A stretch of 64,000 bases of DNA from a bacterium (GTDB lineage Bacteria > Electryoneota > JAOADG01): contig JAOADG010000008.1 of assembly GCA_026417415.1 (NCBI GenBank), forward strand, positions 833,920 to 897,919, read 5' to 3'. Below the pieces are notes generated by a model. That model had not been told where the DNA came from. It saw only the letters and a program-made list of their open reading frames with translations, and did not search any database. The position numbers and the translations under genes were made by a program. Shown piece by piece: positions 35,530 to 46,291 of this stretch (positions are counted from its first letter, which is position 1; every line of letters starts with the position of its first letter).

Positions 35530-38358
35530 TTATCTCATATCTAATACTTTTTTTAGAAATTGACCTGTATAAGAATTGACATTTTGTGCAATTGTTTCTG
35601 GAGTACCTTCAGCAATAATAGTACCACCTAAATCACCACCTTCTGGACCTAAATCAATAATCCAATCTGCAATTTTAATCACATCTAAATTATGTTCAAT
35701 CACAACAACAGTATTTCCTTTGTCTACCAGTTGCTGTAAAACTTTTAATAACATTTGGATATCCGCAAAATGTAATCCCGTCGTTGGTTCGTCTAAAATG
35801 TATATGGTTTTCCCAGTTGCAGCTCTGGATAATTCGGTCGCAAGTTTAACTCGTTGTGCCTCACCACCTGATAATGTCGTTGCTTGTTGGCCTAAATGTA
35901 TGTATCCTAAACCTACATCGTATAAGGTTTGTAGTTTCTTTCTTATTCTTGGTATTGCAGAAAAAAAGTCCAATGCTTCTTCTACTGTTAACTCTAAAAT
36001 ATCTGCGATGGATTTTCCTTTGTAACGTACTTCTAAGGTTTCGCGGTTATACCTTTTACCAGAACATGCTTCGCAAGTTACGTAAACATCAGGTAAAAAG
36101 AACATTTCAATTTTAATAATTCCATCTCCCTCACATGTATCACATCGTCCCCCTTTAACATTAAAACTAAATCTACCCGGTGTGTAGCCTCTAATCTTTG
36201 CCTCAGGTAATTGTGCAAATAGATCACGAATTAGTCCAAACAGCTGAGTATAAGTAGCAGGATTGGAACGTGGTGTACGTCCAATAGGAGATTGATCTAT
36301 TTCAATGACTTTATCTAAATTTTCTATACCGATTAATTTATCAAATGGTAAAGAGGAAGCACGAGCTTTGTTCAAACGTTGTGCCAATGCTTTGGTTAGT
36401 GTTTCAGTAATTAATGAGGATTTACCGCTACCAGAAACACCTGTAACTGCTATAAACATCCCTAAAGGCAAAGTAAGATTGACATTTTTTAAATTGTTAC
36501 CAGTAGCAGATAGGAGCTTTAAAAACTTTCCATTTCCTTTTCTTCTCTCTTTAGGAACAGATATCTTTAGCTTACCAGAAAGAAATTGTCCTGTAAGAGA
36601 ATTTTTGTCGTTGGAAACGTCTAAGGGTGTCCCTTTAGCAACAATTTCACCTCCATACCTACCTGCTTTTGGTCCCATATCAATCACATAATCTGCACTT
36701 CTAATTGTTTCTTCATCATGTTCAACAACAATTACTGTATTTCCAAGTTCACGCAATTTCATTAATGTATTAATCAACTTGACATTATCACGTTGATGTA
36801 ATCCAATTGAAGGTTCATCAAGAATATATAAGACACCCACCAATTGACTACCAATTTGTGTAGCCAATTGTATTCGCTGTGCTTCACCACCGGATAAAGT
36901 TCCTGCTGTACGATTTAAGGTTAAATAATCCAATCCCACATTGATTAAAAAATTTAAACGCGAATGGATTTCTTTTAGAATTTGATTAGAGATTGTTTTT
37001 TCTTTTTCAGTAAGTACTAATTTTTCAAAAAAAGATTTTGCCTGTTGAATTGAAAAAGTTGTAATATCAGCAATAGATAAATTTTGAATTTTAACTGCTA
37101 ATGCTTCCGGTTTTAACCTTTTTCCATTGCAAGCAGTACAAGGAATTGAACCCATAAAACTTTCAATCCAGGTTCGGATTTGCTCTGATTGAGTTTGTTG
37201 GTATCTACGATGTAAGTTAGGTATTATTCCTTCCCACTTTCCAATCTGTTCTAAATAACGAGTTCCACCTTCATATTGGTTAAATTTGTATTTATATTTT
37301 TCATTACCTGTTCCATACAATATCATTTTTTGATGTTTATTTTGAAGTTTTTCCCAAGGTATATTGACATCAAATTTTTGTTGTTTGGCCATTTGTTCAA
37401 TCATTTGCATCATCAACGTATCTCCAGTAACAACCGCCAACGCTCCTTCTTTTACCGTAAGAGTCGGATTAACGATTAGTTTTTCTGGATCGACCTCTAA
37501 TTTTGTACCAATACCCGAACAAGTAGCACAAGCGCCATACGGTGAATTAAAGGAAAACAATCTTGGTAAAGGTTCTTCTAAAGAAATACTACAATCAATA
37601 CATGCATATCGTTCACTATACATTTTTTCTTCTTTCTCATCTATAACCACTGTTAGAAGACCACTGGATAACTTTAATGAAGTTTCTACAGAATCGATTA
37701 ATCTTGAACGAAGTTTATTATCTATCTTCAATCTATCTACAATTACTTCAATAGTGTGTTTTACATTTTTCGTTAAACGGATTGGTTCATCTAAATTGTA
37801 GATTATTCCATCTACTCTTACTCTTAAAAAACCATCTTTTTTAACCTCTTCAAATAGATCTTTATACTCACCTTTTCGACCCCGTATAAGTGGCGCTAGT
37901 AAAACAATTTTCGTGTTTTGTGGCAGACATAATAATTGATCAACAATCTGTTCTGGGGTTTGTCGTTCAATTTTTTTACCACATTTTGGACAAAAAGGGA
38001 CTCCTATTCTTGCAAATAGTAATCGCAAGTAATCATAAATTTCTGTTACTGTTGCAACAGTTGATCGAGGATTGTGAGAACCTTGTTTTTGTTGAATTGC
38101 TATAGCTGGAGATAGGCCTTCAATTTTATCTACATCAGGTTTTTCCATCAAACCTAAAAATTGTCGTGCATACGCTGATAGCGATTCAACATACCGACGC
38201 TGCCCTTCAGCATAAATGGTATCAAATGCTAAAGAAGATTTTCCTGAACCTGATATTCCAGTGATTACAACCAGTTGATTGCGTGGGATTTCAACAGAAA
38301 TATTTTTTAAATTGTGTTCTCGTGCTCCTTCTATTCGAATCACGTCTTTATTCAACAA
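35530..38358 (-). CDS. uvrA: Excinuclease ABC subunit A
   Basis: Damage-recognition ATPase of nucleotide excision repair, 942 aa, normal length. Two ABC modules are visible: Walker [10 protein letters not shown] near 35 and GVSGSGKSS near 640, signature LSGGEAQR in both halves, and CxxC zinc modules (CPKCGKK, CDTCEG with CEACSG). The start is TTG at 38358 with GGAG seven bases upstream. gpmI ends 26 bases earlier; no separate promoter or LexA-type site was recognised. Confidence 0.97.
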   Translation of the reverse strand: MLNKDVIRIEGAREHNLKNISVEIPRNQLVVITGISGSGKSSLAFDTIYAEGQRRYVESLSAYARQFLGLMEKPDVDKIEGLSPAIAIQQKQGSHNPRSTVATVTEIYDYLRLLFARIGVPFCPKCGKKIERQTPEQIVDQLLCLPQNTKIVLLAPLIRGRKGEYKDLFEEVKKDGFLRVRVDGIIYNLDEPIRLTKNVKHTIEVIVDRLKIDNKLRSRLIDSVETSLKLSSGLLTVVIDEKEEKMYSERYACIDCSISLEEPLPRLFSFNSPYGACATCSGIGTKLEVDPEKLIVNPTLTVKEGALAVVTGDTLMMQMIEQMAKQQKFDVNIPWEKLQNKHQKMILYGTGNEKYKYKFNQYEGGTRYLEQIGKWEGIIPNLHRRYQQTQSEQIRTWIESFMGSIPCTACNGKRLKPEALAVKIQNLSIADITTFSIQQAKSFFEKLVLTEKEKTISNQILKEIHSRLNFLINVGLDYLTLNRTAGTLSGGEAQRIQLATQIGSQLVGVLYILDEPSIGLHQRDNVKLINTLMKLRELGNTVIVVEHDEETIRSADYVIDMGPKAGRYGGEIVAKGTPLDVSNDKNSLTGQFLSGKLKISVPKERRKGNGKFLKLLSATGNNLKNVNLTLPLGMFIAVTGVSGSGKSSLITETLTKALAQRLNKARASSLPFDKLIGIENLDKVIEIDQSPIGRTPRSNPATYTQLFGLIRDLFAQLPEAKIRGYTPGRFSFNVKGGRCDTCEGDGIIKIEMFFLPDVYVTCEACSGKRYNRETLEVRYKGKSIADILELTVEEALDFFSAIPRIRKKLQTLYDVGLGYIHLGQQATTLSGGEAQRVKLATELSRAATGKTIYILDEPTTGLHFADIQMLLKVLQQLVDKGNTVVVIEHNLDVIKIADWIIDLGPEGGDLGGTIIAEGTPETIAQNVNSYTGQFLKKVLDMR

Positions 38359-38384
38359 TGCAGAGCTCCAAAAGTTCGCAGTGA

Positions 38385-39920
38385 TTATTTAAGGAAAAGT
38401 GACTTGCCGGTCATCTCATTGGGTATAGGGATGTCCATCCATTCTAAAATTGTAGGAGCAATATCAGCTAATCTTCCAACTGTTTTTAGTTTTTTCCTTT
38501 TCTCTGGAATTACTGCTACGAAAAATACATCATTTAGGGTATGCTGTGTGTGGGGGCAATTTGCTTTATCATCCCACATTTGTTCAGCATTCCCATGATC
38601 AGCGGTTACAAAAACACCATAATGGTTTGTTAATGCTGTTTCCAAAATTCTTTTCACGCCTTTATCTACAGCTTCAACAGCTGCAACCGCTGCAGCAAAT
38701 ACTCCTGTATGTCCTACCATATCACAATTCGCAAAATTTACCACCACAAGATCAAATTCGTTTTTAGAAATAGAATTGACTACTGCATCTGTAACTTCAA
38801 CTGATGACATTTCTGGTTTTTGGTCATATGTGGAAACATTAGGTGAAGGTATTAAAATCCGTTCTTCATTAGGAAACGGAACCTCAACACCACCATTAAA
38901 GAAATAAGTAACATGGGCATATTTCTCAGTTTCTGCACAACGCAACTGTTTAAGCCCTCTTTCTGATATCACTTCACCAAATATTTGCTTTAACTCAATG
39001 GGTTCGAACAAGAAAGGAAATGGGAAGGTCGCATCATACTGAGTCATTGTATAATAAGATAAGCGAAGATCTTCTACATCAAACTCATTAAACTGAAATT
39101 TAGTTAATGCTTTTGTTAATTGTCTAGCGCGATCCGCTCGAAAATTGAAAAAAAGAACAATATCATTTTGCTTTATTCTACCATAATTGTCTAAATCATT
39201 TACTATTAATGAGGGGACAATAAACTCATCGGTAACATTCTTTTCATAAGATTCTTTAATTGCCTCTACCGGATCTAAAAAAGTTTGACCTTTTCCAAAT
39301 ACCAAACAATCATATGCACTTTTAATTCGATTCCATCTTTTGTCTCTGTCCATCGCATAATATCTACCCATAACTGATACTACACCACGGTATCCCAAAT
39401 TTCGAGCATATTGATGAATATCATTGACATATTCTATACCTGAGTAAGGAGGTGTATCACGTCCGTCAGTAAAAGCATGAACGGCAACATTTTGAATTTT
39501 TTCTTTACGAAAAATATTTAACAACCCTTTTAAATGATCAAGAGAGGAATGGACACCACCATCCGAAACTAAACCCAACAAATGAAAATTATTACGACTT
39601 TTTTGTTTCGCCTCAGAAATTAATTTTTTAAATACTTTATTTTTTTTAATAGCACCATTTGATAATGCTTCATTAATTCTAGTGATGTCTTGATAAACTA
39701 TTCTTCCAGCACCAATGTTTAAATGACCTACTTCGGAATTACCCATTTGTCCGGTGGGTAATCCTACATCTTTTCCAGAAGTTTTTAATCGTGTTTTTGG
39801 ATAGTTTCCAGTCATCAATTTTTTTAAGGTAGGAGCATTTGCGTGTGCTATAGCATTGGACTGTTTTTCATCACGCAATCCAAAACCATCAAGTATGATT
39901 AAAATTGCTCTCTTTTTCAC
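38385..39920 (-). CDS. gpmI: 2,3-bisphosphoglycerate-independent phosphoglycerate mutase
   Basis: Mn-dependent glycolytic mutase, 511 aa. The alkaline-phosphatase-like domain has IILDGFG at 8-14 and the phosphorylated Ser62 in [14 protein letters not shown]. The inserted transferase domain contains [13 protein letters not shown], and metal ligands recur in [12 protein letters not shown] and [12 protein letters not shown]. The start is GTG at 39920, inside the end of the upstream membrane protein gene (32-base overlap). Confidence 0.96.
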   Translation of the reverse strand: MKKRAILIILDGFGLRDEKQSNAIAHANAPTLKKLMTGNYPKTRLKTSGKDVGLPTGQMGNSEVGHLNIGAGRIVYQDITRINEALSNGAIKKNKVFKKLISEAKQKSRNNFHLLGLVSDGGVHSSLDHLKGLLNIFRKEKIQNVAVHAFTDGRDTPPYSGIEYVNDIHQYARNLGYRGVVSVMGRYYAMDRDKRWNRIKSAYDCLVFGKGQTFLDPVEAIKESYEKNVTDEFIVPSLIVNDLDNYGRIKQNDIVLFFNFRADRARQLTKALTKFQFNEFDVEDLRLSYYTMTQYDATFPFPFLFEPIELKQIFGEVISERGLKQLRCAETEKYAHVTYFFNGGVEVPFPNEERILIPSPNVSTYDQKPEMSSVEVTDAVVNSISKNEFDLVVVNFANCDMVGHTGVFAAAVAAVEAVDKGVKRILETALTNHYGVFVTADHGNAEQMWDDKANCPHTQHTLNDVFFVAVIPEKRKKLKTVGRLADIAPTILEWMDIPIPNEMTGKSLFLK

Positions 39921-40437
39921 TTAGAACTCGAAACTGATATAACTTTCTTTGAAAAATGTAAGGATAAACACAGTATAGAATTACTAGCAAAGAAAAAATG
40001 ATCGTAGATAACCACTTCATTTCACCTAAGATAAACCAAGGAAATACAAAACGTTTCAAAGACCATAAGAAAAAAACCAATCCACTTAATAAAATTAATA
40101 CAATGAATTCGAAATGTTTGACATTACTAGTAAAATAAAAACGTAAATTCGTAAACAATATACCCAATAATACAAGTGTTGCAAGAAAATCACCAATCCA
40201 AATCAGATTATTTTTAAAAAAATAATTCACTAAAAAACCTGAAGAAGCAAAGAACACAGAATCAATGAAAGAAGTTATTTCTCTTTTCCAAAGAAACAAT
40301 CCAAAAAGAATAATAGAAATAATGTACAAATAAATTACAAAGTGTCGTATTTTAAAATCTATAAACATGAAAGCAAATAAAGGGAACAAAATTGCAACTA
40401 AAAGAAAATAATAATTAAAACGGGTAGTCAATTTCAT
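39889..40437 (-). CDS. Six-helix membrane protein of unknown function
   Basis: Not recognised. The 182 aa protein has about six hydrophobic helices joined by short basic loops, rich in Phe, Ile and Leu, without a catalytic or transport motif. It overlaps the PspC gene by four bases and gpmI by 32, so the frame is constrained at both ends, which supports a real gene. Topology resembles small integral proteins of unknown role. Confidence 0.65.
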   Translation of the reverse strand: MKLTTRFNYYFLLVAILFPLFAFMFIDFKIRHFVIYLYIISIILFGLFLWKREITSFIDSVFFASSGFLVNYFFKNNLIWIGDFLATLVLLGILFTNLRFYFTSNVKHFEFIVLILLSGLVFFLWSLKRFVFPWFILGEMKWLSTIIFSLLVILYCVYPYIFQRKLYQFRVLSEKESNFNHT

Positions 40438-40649
40438 TTTGTTTTTTCGCTTTTGGGAGCACTTTTAACAAAGATAATACCAAGAATGTACAATACTAAA
40501 CCAACCCAATAAACAAAAAATAAAACAGAAAAGATAAAACGTATTAAGATAACGTTTAGACCAGTATATTCTGCTAACCCACCACAAACACCAAATAATA
40601 CACGATCATTTCTACTTCGATACAATTTTTTTGGTAATGTAATATTCAT
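40434..40649 (-). CDS. PspC-domain membrane protein
   Basis: Short 71 aa protein with the PspC signature KKLYRSRNDRVLFGVCGGLAEYTGLNV and one transmembrane helix (about 34-62), then a Lys-rich tail. Family members work with the phage-shock envelope stress response or as toxin-like membrane factors, but no pspA or pspF is present here. It overlaps greA by four bases and the next membrane protein by four, so the three are coupled. Confidence 0.88.
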   Translation of the reverse strand: MNITLPKKLYRSRNDRVLFGVCGGLAEYTGLNVILIRFIFSVLFFVYWVGLVLYILGIIFVKSAPKSEKTK

Positions 40650-41125
40650 TTGCCTATCTCAATAATTTTGTAATGAACAATTCCTGCAGGTACTTCAACT
40701 TCTACTTCATCACCAACTTTTTTCCCAAGAAGAGCTTTTCCTACTGGTGAAGTAGAAGAAATCTTTCCCGCACGCGGATCAGCTTCTTCAGGTGATACAA
40801 TTTTATATGTCATCCTTTTCTTGGTTTTGGTATTTTCAATCACGATAGTGTTTAATAACCCTACTTGATCTGTCTGAATAGAATTTTCATCAATGAGTAC
40901 CACACGACTTAGTAACTTTTGGATACGACTGATTTGCATATCAATTTGTGTTAATCCTTCACGTGCGGCTGAGTATTCTGCATTTTCAGATAAATCACCT
41001 TTTTCTCTTGCTTCTTGTAAACTCATTAACATATCTGGACGTTGGATTTCAAGCAATTCGTATAATTCACGTTCCAGTTTCTTTACACCTTCCAAACTCA
41101 TATGAATTGGATGATTATCGCTCAT
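40646..41125 (-). CDS. greA: Transcription elongation factor GreA
   Basis: Rescues backtracked RNA polymerase; 159 aa. The N-terminal coiled coil contains the acidic tip DLSENAEYSAAREG, and the C-domain has ISSTSPVGKALLGKKVGDEVEVEVPAG. GAGGG precedes the ATG. It lies seven bases after the amidase gene. Confidence 0.96.
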   Translation of the reverse strand: MSDNHPIHMSLEGVKKLERELYELLEIQRPDMLMSLQEAREKGDLSENAEYSAAREGLTQIDMQISRIQKLLSRVVLIDENSIQTDQVGLLNTIVIENTKTKKRMTYKIVSPEEADPRAGKISSTSPVGKALLGKKVGDEVEVEVPAGIVHYKIIEIGK

Positions 41126-41131
41126 ATTCCC

Positions 41132-42625
41132 TCATTCGTAAATAGATTGGACATAATTTACTATTCCCTTTGCTATTGCTTCTGCCTGTAAGTTTAAAAA
41201 AGAAGGACTTTTCAACAATCTCTCATGATCTGGACGAATAATAAAAGTCGCTTCAGTTAATATTGAAAGAGCACCGGTAAAACGTGTCACAGCGAAATCA
41301 CCAACATACAACCCTTCATCACTTAAAGCAAGTTCCTTAATTAAACTTTTATGAATATGATTTCCTAAAGGTTTAGCAAATGTATGAAAGTAATACGTAG
41401 TTGAGCCATTATACATCCAAGGGTTTTGATTATCTGGTACAGCATTTTGATGGATTGAAACCAACATGTGTGCATTCGTACGTTCAGCAATTTGAACTCG
41501 TTCAGATAAAGTCAGCGTAGTATCGTTTTCTCTAGTTTGAACTACTTCTGCTCCTAAATGAATTAATTTTCTCTTCAGTAAATTTGCAACCTTTAAGTTA
41601 ACATTTTTTTCACTTATCCAAGTAGGTCCGATGGCACCATATTGTTCTCCACCGTGACCTGGATCAATGCAAATTTTCCATCCTCTTAAAGGATAATTAG
41701 GAATTGTATCAACTTTATTCTTTGGCGAAAATCTAAGTGTCAAGATTAAAAGATTGGAATCTACTTTTGCATGATAACCAATCCATTTTGTTTGATCTCG
41801 GATGGTAAAGCAGAATTGATTTGTTGTTGGACTTTGTCTTAAGGTAACATTAAGCCAACTCAACCCTTGAATTTGATTATTTGTTTCTAAATAGGTAGAA
41901 TAAAAATTCAAATAAAATTGATTGAAATGAATAGAATCTGAATAAAGGTAAAATAAGGGTAAACTGGTTATCTGAAATTTTAAGTACAAGTTGGATTGTG
42001 TTGAATCAAAATAAAGTTCTAAAAATTGTATTCTGAATTGTTCTGGGGTTTCTATTCTTTGGGTATTATCCTTATGAAACCATAAAATCGCTTGCGGGTA
42101 AGTTTTAGTTGCATAATAGTTACCACTGGTTTGAAACACTTCTAATACAGTTCCATCCATGGGTAATATCACATTTTGTCCACCAGGATCTAATTGCAAA
42201 CGGGCGTTATTTTTGGTTTTGACCCAAATTGGAATTTTCAATTGATTGACAGCACTTGAAGGTCGTTCTGCAATTGACCTTTTAACTGGTAATTTTAGAT
42301 GAACCGTATCGTTTTGATAAATTGCTTGAATATGCCAAGTAAAGTCCTTCTTCGAAGACGGGCATTTAAGCCAAGCTAACCAACCTCCTCCTGAGTCAAT
42401 GTTTATAGGTGTGCCATTAATAAAGAGCTTTGTTTCTTTGGGCGAAATAACATTTCCTAAAAGAAATGTCGAATCTATTCCTTTTTCTAAATGATAATAA
42501 CCTTTTTCATCTTTATCACGAGGATAAACAACTTCAACGATAGCGCCTGTAGGAGCAGACGGATATTGCTGTGCAAAAAGATTGATAAAAAATAAATTAC
42601 AAATGATTAGGACGACGTAGAGCAC
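41132..42625 (-). CDS. N-acetylmuramoyl-L-alanine amidase (Amidase_3)
   Basis: Exported zinc amidase that cuts the stem peptide from peptidoglycan. The 497 aa protein has a signal peptide (ending near FAQQ), a long beta-rich N-terminal region (about 20-310) likely for localisation, and a C-terminal Amidase_3 domain. Zinc ligands are visible: DPGHGG, SEKNVNL and SIHQNA, with catalytic Glu in LTEATFI. It starts at GTG inside the end of coaX (19-base overlap). Its exact role in division or wall turnover is inferred. Confidence 0.88.
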   Translation of the reverse strand: MLYVVLIICNLFFINLFAQQYPSAPTGAIVEVVYPRDKDEKGYYHLEKGIDSTFLLGNVISPKETKLFINGTPINIDSGGGWLAWLKCPSSKKDFTWHIQAIYQNDTVHLKLPVKRSIAERPSSAVNQLKIPIWVKTKNNARLQLDPGGQNVILPMDGTVLEVFQTSGNYYATKTYPQAILWFHKDNTQRIETPEQFRIQFLELYFDSTQSNLYLKFQITSLPLFYLYSDSIHFNQFYLNFYSTYLETNNQIQGLSWLNVTLRQSPTTNQFCFTIRDQTKWIGYHAKVDSNLLILTLRFSPKNKVDTIPNYPLRGWKICIDPGHGGEQYGAIGPTWISEKNVNLKVANLLKRKLIHLGAEVVQTRENDTTLTLSERVQIAERTNAHMLVSIHQNAVPDNQNPWMYNGSTTYYFHTFAKPLGNHIHKSLIKELALSDEGLYVGDFAVTRFTGALSILTEATFIIRPDHERLLKSPSFLNLQAEAIAKGIVNYVQSIYE

Positions 42626-43374
42626 AACCGATGAATCCCGTTTAGAACTAAATTCGGAACATAGTATGGATTAAATTGAAATCGGTTATTAAAAAATCTT
42701 GCATTACCACCAGTTAAAAAAATCTCATATCTTGTATTCTTTTTTTCTGTCAAACTTAGTATTAGTTGTTCTATAGTAAACAATTGCGAATGAAAAACAC
42801 CACTAAACAAATTTTGTTCAGTTGTATTGCCAATGAGTTCTTTAGGCGGTTCAAATTCTGTTGCAACGTTTATTTGAGCTGTTTTGTTTTTTAGTTCACT
42901 AAGAGAAATTTCAATTCCAGGAAAAATTACACCACCTTCAAACTCATATTTTTCATTTAGCACATTTATCGTGGTAGCAGTTCCCATATCAATGGTAATG
43001 AGAGGTGGAGAAACTAAAAATGATGCCTCATATACTCCAAGCAGTCGATCGATACCCAAAGAAGATGGCGGAAGGTAACCAATCAATATACGATGTATTA
43101 GATCGTGGGTAATCTTTGTAATGTTAAGGTTTCCGTTAAAGTAACTTTGAATGAGTTGAATGATATGCGTGTTAAATTGAGGAACTACGGAAGCAATACC
43201 GACTGATACTTTTTTTTCAAAGTTCCAAACTTGACCTATATGGTTTTTAATTAACTCAACACATTCTTTGGTAAAATTCTTTGAATGCGAAAAAGTATAA
43301 GTGCTAACTGGTTCGTGATCTGTATAGTATCCAAATTTTATCGTACTATTTCCAATAGAAATGGCAACGAACAT
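42607..43374 (-). CDS. coaX: Type III pantothenate kinase
   Basis: First step of coenzyme A synthesis; 255 aa. The ASKHA fold is supported by GIDRLLGVYEA (GxDR) and ITIDMGTATTINVL, which hold two of the three conserved acidic residues. The first, Asp of DIGN, is Ser here: AISIGNSTIKFG. This change could lower activity or indicate a compensating residue. It is two bases after birA and overlaps the amidase gene. Confidence 0.85.
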   Translation of the reverse strand: MFVAISIGNSTIKFGYYTDHEPVSTYTFSHSKNFTKECVELIKNHIGQVWNFEKKVSVGIASVVPQFNTHIIQLIQSYFNGNLNITKITHDLIHRILIGYLPPSSLGIDRLLGVYEASFLVSPPLITIDMGTATTINVLNEKYEFEGGVIFPGIEISLSELKNKTAQINVATEFEPPKELIGNTTEQNLFSGVFHSQLFTIEQLILSLTEKKNTRYEIFLTGGNARFFNNRFQFNPYYVPNLVLNGIHRLCSTSS

Positions 43375-43376
43375 CT

Positions 43377-44207
43377 TTAAGTTTCAATAATTCCATTAGA
43401 AATGTAATGTTTGGAACCGTCTTCAACTTGAATTACAATTTCACCCGAAGTTGTCAAACCTACAAACTTCCCTTTAATTTCTGATTTATCCTTAACAACT
43501 GTATCTTTACCTATTGTAGGACCCCATCTTAGCCAATTAGAAAGTAAAAGCTCAATTGGTTGTTCTAAATGAAGCCACATTTTTTCAATCACTTGAATAA
43601 AATGTAGCGTGAATTGTTGTACATCCCATTGCTCATTGGTTACCATACGAATAGAAGTTGCTTGATTTTGTAATTCAACAGGGAAATCATGTTTTATTTG
43701 ATTTAAATTTATTCCAACACCCATAACAAATCCTAAGGGAGTTGAACCGTTAAATATGCTATTCATTAAAATACCAGCAACTTTCTTTCCGTCTAACAAA
43801 ACATCATTAGGCCACTTTATACTCAAACGACTAGTAAAATTTACTGGAACAGAATTTAGTATGATTCCAGCTTCACGTATTGCCCGAATGACTACCAATC
43901 CTGCCCATAAGGTCAACAATTGATATCTATCTTCAAATTTTGGTGGTGGTAATGTGACAGATAAATACATTCCAAGATTGTAGGGTGACCAAAATGATTT
44001 TCCTAAACGGCCTAATCCAGAATTTTGTTTACAAGCAGTGACTACTGCACCGATACATCCATTCTTTAATAATTCTATAGCACGTAGCTGTGTCGAATCA
44101 ATTTCTTGATAATGTTCCCAACTGATTCCAATCCAGTGTTTTTCTGGATCTTCTAACACTATTTCAGATAGATTTGGATTACTGATTGTAGTTTTTTTTT
44201 GCACCAT
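43377..44207 (-). CDS. birA: Biotin-protein ligase (no HTH domain)
   Basis: Attaches biotin to carrier proteins. It is 276 aa from the ATG at 44207, preceded by GGAG; a TTG five codons earlier is less likely. It is a class I ligase without the N-terminal repressor domain: the biotin loop is SGLGRLGKSFWSP, then IKWPNDVLLDGKKVAGIL and a small SH3-like C-domain (TSGEIVIQVEDG). The carrier protein it would modify is encoded immediately upstream. Codons 3-6 contain a nine-A run. Confidence 0.92.
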   Translation of the reverse strand: MVQKKTTISNPNLSEIVLEDPEKHWIGISWEHYQEIDSTQLRAIELLKNGCIGAVVTACKQNSGLGRLGKSFWSPYNLGMYLSVTLPPPKFEDRYQLLTLWAGLVVIRAIREAGIILNSVPVNFTSRLSIKWPNDVLLDGKKVAGILMNSIFNGSTPLGFVMGVGINLNQIKHDFPVELQNQATSIRMVTNEQWDVQQFTLHFIQVIEKMWLHLEQPIELLLSNWLRWGPTIGKDTVVKDKSEIKGKFVGLTTSGEIVIQVEDGSKHYISNGIIET

Positions 44208-44236
44208 ATTCTTAAGCTCCAATTTGTCCGAAAAAA

Positions 44237-44764
44237 CTACTCTGACATTAAAGTGACCAAAAGTGCGCCCTTTTCAACAGATGTTTGTTCTGGAATATGT
44301 ATTTTTTTTATAGTGCCCGTAACATTACTTCTTAATTCATTTTCCATTTTCATTGCGGAAAGAATTGCTAACGGTTCACCAAGGTTTATTTTCTCTCCTT
44401 CTTGTTTAAGAAATTTCATTAACAGACCAGGCATAGGCGCAACGTAATGGACTTCTTCCATTTTAGAACTCTGCTTTACAAAATCAAGAAGTTTTTTACT
44501 TTTTTCATCTTGAATTTTACATTCAAAATTCCAACCTTCGGATTGAATAAAAATATGTTTTGACTGTGGATTGATGAAAAGTTTATGTCTTTTACCATTG
44601 ATTGACAATTGCCATATTTCTCTATCAGATGTTGGAATCAATTTTGCAGTATAAACTTGATCATGCATACGAATTAAAAATTGATCATGTTCGGAACACA
44701 GTAACTCTAATTCATTTTCAACACCATCTATCTCTAAATAAAATTTTTCCCAATTCTCTTGCAC
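44237..44764 (-). CDS. Biotin carboxyl carrier subunit of an acyl-CoA carboxylase (second copy)
   Basis: 175 aa protein with a beta-rich N-terminal region (about 1-85) and a C-terminal biotinyl domain with the lysine in LSAMKMEN. It starts at GTG with AAGGAG upstream, right after the carboxylase stop. It corresponds to the C-terminal part of a fused propionyl-CoA-type carboxylase alpha chain. The motif has Ser in place of the usual Glu before AMKM. No carboxyltransferase is near, so the acyl substrate is not known. Confidence 0.87.
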   Translation of the reverse strand: MQENWEKFYLEIDGVENELELLCSEHDQFLIRMHDQVYTAKLIPTSDREIWQLSINGKRHKLFINPQSKHIFIQSEGWNFECKIQDEKSKKLLDFVKQSSKMEEVHYVAPMPGLLMKFLKQEGEKINLGEPLAILSAMKMENELRSNVTGTIKKIHIPEQTSVEKGALLVTLMSE

Positions 44765-44765
44765 G

Positions 44766-46289
44766 TTAATTTCTCCTTAAACCTTCCATTCGACCATATA
44801 GTTTCCAAGATGAATTTGGTTTTCTATTATCTGTATTTATGGAATCCTGAATTCTATGCGTAGAATGATTTTTTTGAATTTGATTAAAAATAACTGTTGC
44901 AATGAGTACTTTTTCCAATTCAGTTTTTCTTGCATTGGAAAGATTATCATGCGAAAAATGCTTTTCAATAAATCCCGTATTGTAGTTGCCTGAAAGAAAC
45001 TCTGAATTTGTTAATGCACTTATAAAAAAGGGTATAGTGGTACTTACCCCTACAATTTTATATTCGTTTAATGCACGTAACATTCGGTTAATTGCAGTTT
45101 CACGATTTTCTCCATAGGTAATCAATTTTGCTAGAAGAGAATCATAGTAAATAGAAATTTCATCGTTTTTTTCAAATCCACGATCATCGCGTATTCCGGG
45201 ACCAGCAGGAGTATGCAATGAATGAATTATTCCTGACGACGGTAAAAAATTATTCATTGGATCCTCTGCACAAATTCTACACTCAATTGCCCAACCACGC
45301 GGTTGAACATCTTGTTGTTTGATTTGTAGTGGCTCACCAGCAGCAATTTTAATCTGTTGGTGTACGATATCTATTCCAGTAACCCATTCAGTAACAGGAT
45401 GCTCAACTTGCAATCGGGTATTCATTTCCAAAAAGTAAAAATTTTGATTTTCATCTACTAAAAATTCTACCGTTCCTGCATTAATATAATTGGCAGATTT
45501 TGCCGCGATTACAGCAGCTTCACATATTTTTTTACGAACATCATCCCTTAGAAAAGGTGATGGTGATTCTTCTATTAGTTTTTGATGCCTTCGCTGTACT
45601 GAACACTCTCTTTCACCTAAATGGATCGTATTTCCGTATCTATCTGCTAACACTTGGACTTCTATGTGATGTGGATTATGAATAAATTTTTCAATGTAAA
45701 CTTCATTTGAATGAAACGCTGCTAATGATTCACGCATTGCTGCAGCAAGAGAAGTTTCCAATTCACCTTCATGAAACACTTTTCTCATTCCTTTTCCACC
45801 ACCACCATGTGCTGCTTTAATTAACACTGGAAATCCAATATCTCTTGCTATTTGAAGTGCTTGTTGAAAATCTGAAACAGGTTCTTCAAGTCCCGGAGCA
45901 ACTGGCACACCTGCAGCTTTCATCAGTTTTCTTGCTGAAGTTTTTGAACCCATAGCTTCTATTGATTCTGCAGTAGGTCCTATAAAAACTAATCCAGCAT
46001 CAGTAACCGCTCGCGCAAAATCACTTTTTTCCGATAAAAAACCATAACCAGGATGTATTGCTTCTGCACCTGTATCTAATGCAGCTTGGATTATTTTTTC
46101 TTTCACTAAGTAAGATGAAGTAGAAGGAGCTTCTCCTATAAAAACACTCTCATCCGCATAAAAACGGTGCTGTGCACTTTTATCTGCAGCACTATAAACA
46201 GCAACAGTTTGGATGCCCAATTCGCGACAAGCTCGCATGACACGAATGGCAATTTCACCTCGATTGGCAATCAATATTTTCTTAAACAA
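44766..46289 (-). CDS. Biotin carboxylase subunit of an acyl-CoA carboxylase (second copy)
   Basis: 507 aa ATP-grasp biotin carboxylase: FKKILIANRGEIAIRVMRA, KAAHGGGGKGMRKV, ERECSVQRRHQKLIEE and EMNTRLQVEHPVTEW. It starts at TTG with GGAG five bases before it, two bases after hutU. The C-terminal 50 residues are low in conservation and resemble a remnant linker to the carrier, now separate. It could serve propionyl-CoA or acetyl-CoA carboxylase. Confidence 0.9.
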   Translation of the reverse strand: MFKKILIANRGEIAIRVMRACRELGIQTVAVYSAADKSAQHRFYADESVFIGEAPSTSSYLVKEKIIQAALDTGAEAIHPGYGFLSEKSDFARAVTDAGLVFIGPTAESIEAMGSKTSARKLMKAAGVPVAPGLEEPVSDFQQALQIARDIGFPVLIKAAHGGGGKGMRKVFHEGELETSLAAAMRESLAAFHSNEVYIEKFIHNPHHIEVQVLADRYGNTIHLGERECSVQRRHQKLIEESPSPFLRDDVRKKICEAAVIAAKSANYINAGTVEFLVDENQNFYFLEMNTRLQVEHPVTEWVTGIDIVHQQIKIAAGEPLQIKQQDVQPRGWAIECRICAEDPMNNFLPSSGIIHSLHTPAGPGIRDDRGFEKNDEISIYYDSLLAKLITYGENRETAINRMLRALNEYKIVGVSTTIPFFISALTNSEFLSGNYNTGFIEKHFSHDNLSNARKTELEKVLIATVIFNQIQKNHSTHRIQDSINTDNRKPNSSWKLYGRMEGLRRN

Positions 46290-46291
46290 AT

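Noticed and set aside
37364-37801. 145-codon plus-strand frame inside uvrA
   Set aside because: Antisense to conserved UvrA sequence; low-complexity Ser-rich content expected of a shadow.
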